Below, one piece after another: positions 59,745 through 64,000 of a stretch of 64,000 nucleotides of DNA. The notes under the pieces were generated by a model. It searched no databases. It was not told the origin of the DNA and saw nothing but the letters and a program-made list of their open reading frames with translations. The stretch comes from Ehretia macrophylla (lineage: Eukaryota > Streptophyta > Magnoliopsida > Boraginales > Ehretiaceae), in assembly GCA_037974665.1 (NCBI GenBank), contig CM075770.1:97460850-97524849 (forward strand), read 5' to 3'. Numbering within the stretch: the stretch's first letter is position 1; each line of letters opens with the position of its first letter. The position numbers and the translations under genes were made by a program.

Positions 59745-59792
59745 CTTCGCTGAGTTCATAAGGACTCACCATCTTTTATCATCTCAGGTGAA
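59745..59792 (+). promoter_or_regulatory. LTR stem-loop and splice-acceptor-like module (nested element, 5' LTR)
   Basis: GAGTTC (59752-59757) pairs with GGACTC (59762-59767) around an ATAA loop, with one G-U pair. CTCACC, ATCTTTTATCAT and CTCAGGTGAAG follow. The same sequence is in the second LTR at 62490-62530. Confidence 0.5.
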
Positions 59793-60493
59793 GAAGAACA
59801 GGTACAAGAACCCGAGGACGGTGTGCCTAATGATGAACCCTTGGAGTAAATGCCTGTCATTGCTTATTTTGTTTGATTGTGACTACTTGTGAACTTTTGC
59901 TACTAGAAGACTATTTCCCTTACGTTATTTGTTGTTTGTGATGTAATAGACCCCCGTTGTAATTTGGGGTCTAATTTTAGTTTGTACTTATATTAAGTAG
60001 ACTGATACTAGACATACTATGATCGTTTTTGCTTTTATTATCACTAGTATCTATCATAGGTTATGATGCTTAGCTAAGGAATAGGCAAATGAACTTATCC
60101 AATCTCAGCAGGTACTCACTAATAAGATAAGATCAACAGGTACATTTTGAAACGAGGATAAATGGACAAACGAGACATAGTATCATGCTAGGTTATAAAT
60201 CAAACGGGACGTCGAAATAACCAATAAGCAATTCAATTGATGATAAAATAGTAAACTCTAGTTGGGAATGAACTTGAATTGAAAGTTTGAGGCTGTTAGA
60301 AAATTTAGGTCAAAACAAAGAGCCCAATTACAGCCGTTATGTTGCCGAATTTCTGAAAAATTTTGCAGTCTAAAATAAAATGTTAAGTGTTAAACCTCCT
60401 AAAATGATAAAGAATGTGAAAGGACTTGAATGTTTAGATCACACCCTAGTCGAACCTTTATAGGTCGGGTTGGGGCGTGACACCTTAGAAAAA

Positions 60494-60505
60494 TGGTATC
60501 AGAGC
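60494..60505 (+). promoter_or_regulatory. tRNA-iMet primer binding site
   Basis: Exact TGGTATCAGAGC, 11 bp after the LTR end. Confidence 0.9.
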
Positions 60506-60856
60506 TTAGATTGCTTAAGCCAAGTTTAACTCTCGGACTGTGGGTAGAGCCCTAAGGTTATTAGGATCACTTGTTATGTGTGATAATGTTAATTGTGCCT
60601 TCTATGTTCCTATGTGCTTATGTGATCAACATGCCTATGTGATTCAAGTGCACCATATGCTTTAAGTGTTTATTATGTTACAATGGTTTCTTGTATGCTA
60701 GGCTGTATACTAGTTGTTGATGTTTTATTATACAATCCTATGCACTAAGATATAGTTGTTATTATGTGGTATGATTATATAAGTACACGTTTACTTCCCG
60801 TGTAACATAATTGTATATATATAAATACATAACCTATCATAGGGCTGCCTCTTTTA

Positions 60857-60971
60857 GAATGGTTAGAAGAGTTCTTGGAAGTAGAGGGAGACTTCAAATG
60901 AATGAGTTCGTGACCTTCAAACAAGGGGATTTGACGGTTGCACAGTATGAAACCCGATTGCATCAACTGTC
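60857..60971 (+). pseudogene. Gag fragment left after the internal deletion
   Basis: A short frame reads MVRRVLGSRG, then QMNEFVTFKQGDLTVAQYETRLHQLS. The F-x-x-F-K-Q-G-D-L-T-V-A-x-Y motif is the middle of the retrotransposon gag domain. It stops after one more codon, where the sequence passes into LTR DNA. The real gag start and the rest are gone. Confidence 0.8.
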
Positions 60972-63220
60972 CCAGAAATAGGCGGAAGCTAATTTTGACT
61001 CTAAGGTCCTCAAAATGGCAAATCATTAAAATGTGACCAAATCTGGAAATCTGGAAAAATGAATCAGGTTTTGGCAGATGCACTGACCTTGTGGAACGAA
61101 CCATATTTCACTTAGTAAATGTTGTCCAAAATGTATGCAATTTTTTGTGCTGCTATATTTTTCAGTTCTGCACAATTATGTCAGAAATGGACCAAAGCTA
61201 AAACTGACTCTAAGGACCTCAAAAACGTCAATTTCTGAAAAGTGTACAAATCTGGACAGTTTTGTGCTACCTCACTGTTTCGGCTATAACTAATGATTCT
61301 GAACTCCAATTGATGCAAGGTTTGTTTCTGATTTTAGTTAACTTCTTAAGCTTTAATTTGACATCTTATTTACTGAATTTGGAGATTATTTGATTATCCT
61401 ATTGATTGTGAGAAAACAGCCTATTGCAGTACAGGTTTTATTTAGCCATATGCTTGGAAAATTGTTGTAACCTCTCTTGTGACACTAATTGTGTGGAAAT
61501 GTGGTGTTGTGATGTTATGTGGACTGTTGTGAGCACTTGAGGATGTTGAATTAAATGATGCAAGACTTGATAATGATCTTGAGTGGACTTAGGGTTTTAA
61601 TCACTTGATTAAGCATAAAATGGGAACCCTAATGACTCAATAGTCTTAATAGGTGTTGATCAATTGGATATTGTGTTGGAATCATATGCTTAGTGGGATG
61701 CCCGTAAATGTTTTATAACTTCAAAAGTGATTTTGACCATTGCATGTTGACAAATAAGCTTTTCTTGCATCCGAACCCATGTTGATATCATTGCACGTTG
61801 AATAATCTTATCGCTTGATTGCGTGGACCTCTTAATGAGTTATATAGCCTGTTTTACATGTGTTACATGGCTGCCTGTTTGATGATCATATGACTCTATA
61901 TGCCTTTCAAATGAAATTACTTGTCTTATCGTGCCTTGTTTGACTACTTGACAACGTGCGATCTTATAACTGTTCGGAGGCAACCTACTTTCTTGTCCTC
62001 CTAATGAGATATGTTAAATGTTATAAATGTGCATTGCATACAAGGTTGCAACCTTTCGTGTGGAATGGTAGCGTTTCACGTCCACCGGGCGGCATCGGGC
62101 TTGCCGGTGTTACCTTGACTACCATGATCCAATTCCCTCTCTCGCTTGGTATTCACCCTTGGAGAGTTGGGTCGTAGGATTTCGGGATACATCCGGAGTA
62201 CACCCACCTGGCGTGTTTTGGGGATGAATTAAAGTCGGCCGCTACTCCTGTTACTTGACTTGATTTGAGAGTAAAAACTCACCGTATCCTTTTTATTATG
62301 TGTATAAGTACTCCCACTTGGTTCCTAGAGAACCTCGGGGAGGAAAGATCGGTATTCCTATTATGTACTTGTATTTCTGTACTTGTATTTCTGTACTTGT
62401 ATTTCTGTTACATTCATGTGTGAGAAAGAGAATTTCATGAGTTTAACCGGAAAATGAGTTTCAAAACTTATTTCTCGTTCCCCTTCGCTGAGTTCATAAG
62501 GACTCACCCTCTTTTATTATCTCAGGTGAAGAAGAACAGGTACAGGAACCCGAGGACGGTGTGCCTAATGATGAACCCCTGGAGTGAATGCCTGTCATTG
62601 CTTATTTTGCTTGATTGTGACTACTTGTGAACTTTTGCTACTAGAAGACTATTTCCCTTACGTTATTTGTTGTTTGTGATATAATAGACCCCCGTTGTAA
62701 TTTGGGGTCTAATTTTGGTTTGTACTTATATTAAGTAGGCTGATACTAGACATACTATGATCGTTTTTGCTTTTATTATCACTAGTATCTATCATAGGTT
62801 ATGATGCTTAGCTAAGGAATAGGCAAATGAACTTATCCAATCTCAACAGGTACTCGCTAATAAGCTAAGATCAACAGGTACATTTTGAAATGAGGATAAA
62901 TGGAAAAACGAGACATAGTATCATGCTAGGTTATAAATCAAACGGGACGTCGAAATAACCAATAAGCAATTCAATTGATGATAAAATAGTATACTCTAGT
63001 CGGGAATGAACTTGAATTGAAAGTTTGAGGCTGTTAGAAAATTTAGGTCAAATCAAAGAGCTCAATTACAGCAGTTATGCTGCCGAATTTTCAGAAAATT
63101 TTGGAGTATAGAATAAAATGTTAAGTGTTAAACCTCCTAGAATGATTAAGAATGTGAAAGGACTTGAATGTTTAGATCATACCCTAGTCTAACCTTTATA
63201 TGTCGGGTTAGGGCGTGACA
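60972..63220 (+). mobile_element. Truncated 3' LTR of the nested element
   Basis: Matches 58249-60482 almost throughout, with an extra copy of a short CTTGTATTTCTGTA unit near 62390. In a 172-bp sample I counted six differences. It ends GGGTTAGGGCGTGACA. Confidence 0.9.
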
Positions 63221-63225
63221 GAACA

Positions 63226-63830
63226 TATATATACTACTCCACATGTCCAATAGTATATTCTTATATCTAAGGAAAGTTGTATGTACTTAACATTTATTCT
63301 TGAACCACAATTAGAAGAACGGTTTAACAGAATCAAGAACTTCATAGCTATAAATTTGATAACTTAATCATAGGTATGGGTATTCCAAAGATAAGGGGAT
63401 AACTTTACCTCAACATTTATACATGTGCTACGCATTTTATATATGCATATCCAATAATACATACGATCCATCGAGTACCTATGAAGATGCGATAAATCTC
63501 TAACTGAGCCTTTTCGTTCGTCCTGCACAAATTCACTTCCCTAAAAGTCCTAATCCTAACTATCTATGTGTATAAACAGTCATTCATGGTTATATAATAT
63601 GCACATGTATCAAGGAATGAGTATAAAAGCATGCACGCATTATTGAGAACGTATCAGTGTGCATGATACAGAGTACATATGGTCCACAAAGGCACATAAT
63701 ATTCAATACTTAAAGAAATTAAAGCACATTAGCGAGCATTAATACATATAAACAAGACATCATAATTACCTTAGGGCTTCTACCCATGGTCCGAGAGTTG
63801 AACCCGACTAACGCCTAGTTAGTAAACTAA
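63226..63830 (-). mobile_element. 5' internal leader of the LARD-like element
   Basis: Non-coding DNA between the PBS and the nested insertion. No gag start is recognisable. Confidence 0.6.
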
Positions 63831-63842
63831 GCTCTGATACCA
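63831..63842 (-). promoter_or_regulatory. tRNA-iMet primer binding site of the LARD-like element
   Basis: The minus strand has exact TGGTATCAGAGC, 14 bp from the LTR edge. Confidence 0.9.
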
Positions 63843-63856
63843 TTCTACTTATAAGG

Positions 63857-64000
63857 TGTCACGCCCCAACACAGCCTATAAGGTTAGACTAGGGTGTGAT
63901 CTAAACATTCAAGTCATATCACATACTTAACCGTTTATGAAGATTACACACTTAATGTTTTTGGCCTGAACTCCAAAATTTTTTGGAAAACCGGCAGCAT
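63857..64000 (-). mobile_element. 5' LTR of the LARD-like element, terminal 144 bp only
   Basis: On the plus strand it starts TGTCACGCCCC and matches 50755-50898 with about 11 differences by eye. The rest is beyond the window. Confidence 0.9.

Larger units (their letters stand above)
56641..60482 (+). mobile_element. 5' LTR (3.84 kb) of the nested element
   Basis: It runs from TGTGAGGCCCGACC to GTCGGGTTGGGGCGTGACA. Contents in order: a CGTG-rich minisatellite (56660-57115), a pyrimidine-rich leader-like stretch (57590-57670), donor-like CCTAG|GTAAGCTTC (GT at 57799), the box CAACCTACTTTGTTGTC (59251), GGGCTTGGCGG (59374), GGGTCGTAG...ACATCC (59446-59470) and the stem-loop with CTCAGGTG (59752-59790). 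The frames inside are not genes. Confidence 0.9.
56641..63220 (+). mobile_element. Nested LTR element with large internal deletion (6.6 kb)
   Basis: The perfect target duplication gaaca stands at 56636-56640 and 63221-63225. Structure: complete 5' LTR (56641-60482), PBS (60494-60505), leader, a 115-bp gag piece, then directly the last 2.25 kb of the 3' LTR (60972-63220). Nearly all coding DNA and the first ~1.6 kb of the 3' LTR are missing. The junction lies in CCAGAAATA, which is present at the corresponding LTR position (58249). It belongs to the same LTR family as its host element. Confidence 0.9.
50755..64000 (-). mobile_element. LARD-like non-autonomous LTR element (runs off the window)
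   Basis: On the minus strand: 5' LTR (begins beyond the window, ends at 63857), PBS 63842-63831, internal 63830-63226 and 56635-54372, polypurine tract 54371-54354, and 3' LTR 54353-50755. A younger element (56641-63220) is nested inside. Without it the interior is about 2.9 kb and shows no gag or pol motif in any frame. Long LTRs with a non-coding interior are the definition of LARD-type elements, which move using proteins of relatives. It interrupts the right arm of the palindrome; the flank atatg should recur after the 5' LTR. Confidence 0.75.

Overview
This is 64 kb of AT-rich nuclear DNA from a flowering plant, probably a eudicot. It carries a spliced CYP71-clan cytochrome P450 gene, Ty1/copia and Ty3/gypsy LTR retrotransposons primed by tRNA-iMet, Tourist-like and hAT-like MITEs, a FAR1-type Mutator transposase and a plant-type Ulp1 transposon gene. 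The species cannot be told from the sequence. There are no bacterial, organellar, rRNA, tRNA or CRISPR features.

Layout. 1-12.1 kb: broken LTR elements joined end to end. They are the 3' part of an element with a 2.8-kb LTR (1452-4283), a minus-strand gypsy 5' end with gag (4284-6200), a decayed 3' end and LTR start (6201-8696), and a Tat-clade element lacking its 3' half (8702-12065). 12.1-16.7 kb: non-coding DNA with two Tourist-like MITEs, one carrying a nested hAT-like MITE, and a fold-back element. 16.78-21.99 kb: a complete but decayed Ty1/copia insertion with a perfect 5-bp target duplication and a duplicated RT/RNase H/3'UTR cassette. 22.8-26.2 kb: the only intact host-type gene, a two-exon P450 (497 aa), with a second copy of its promoter, leader and start codon 0.8 kb upstream. 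28.9-32.5 kb: a tandem array and a dead FAR1-like MULE transposase. 34.3-35.4 kb: a small GRF-finger reading frame and a nucleoporin-like fragment. 36.2-41.7 kb: a minus-strand transposon-type gene (HMG box, plant-mobile-domain-like region, coiled coil, acidic tract, Ulp1 peptidase), broken by stops, a frameshift and a 2.3-kb solo LTR that sits inside an exon.

43.7-64 kb is a retrotransposon nest. A solo LTR (44546-47136) lies inside another LTR. A TRIM-like element (47714-48457) follows. Then comes a 1.13-kb palindrome made of two LTR halves. A large non-autonomous (LARD-like) element with 3.6-kb LTRs interrupts one palindrome arm and runs off the window. A younger, internally deleted copy of the same LTR family sits inside it (56641-63220).

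The most interesting signal is shared by LTRs that otherwise look unrelated. They keep, in the same order, a CAACCTACTTTGTTGTC box, a GGGTCGTAG...TCCGGA box, and a stem-loop whose two strands change together between families. The stem-loop is followed by a pyrimidine tract and (T)TTCAGGTG, which resembles an intron 3' end. Candidate 5' splice sites lie 1-2 kb upstream in the same LTRs. This suggests a conserved RNA-level element inside long plant LTRs, possibly a built-in intron. All identity and age statements are by-eye comparisons.
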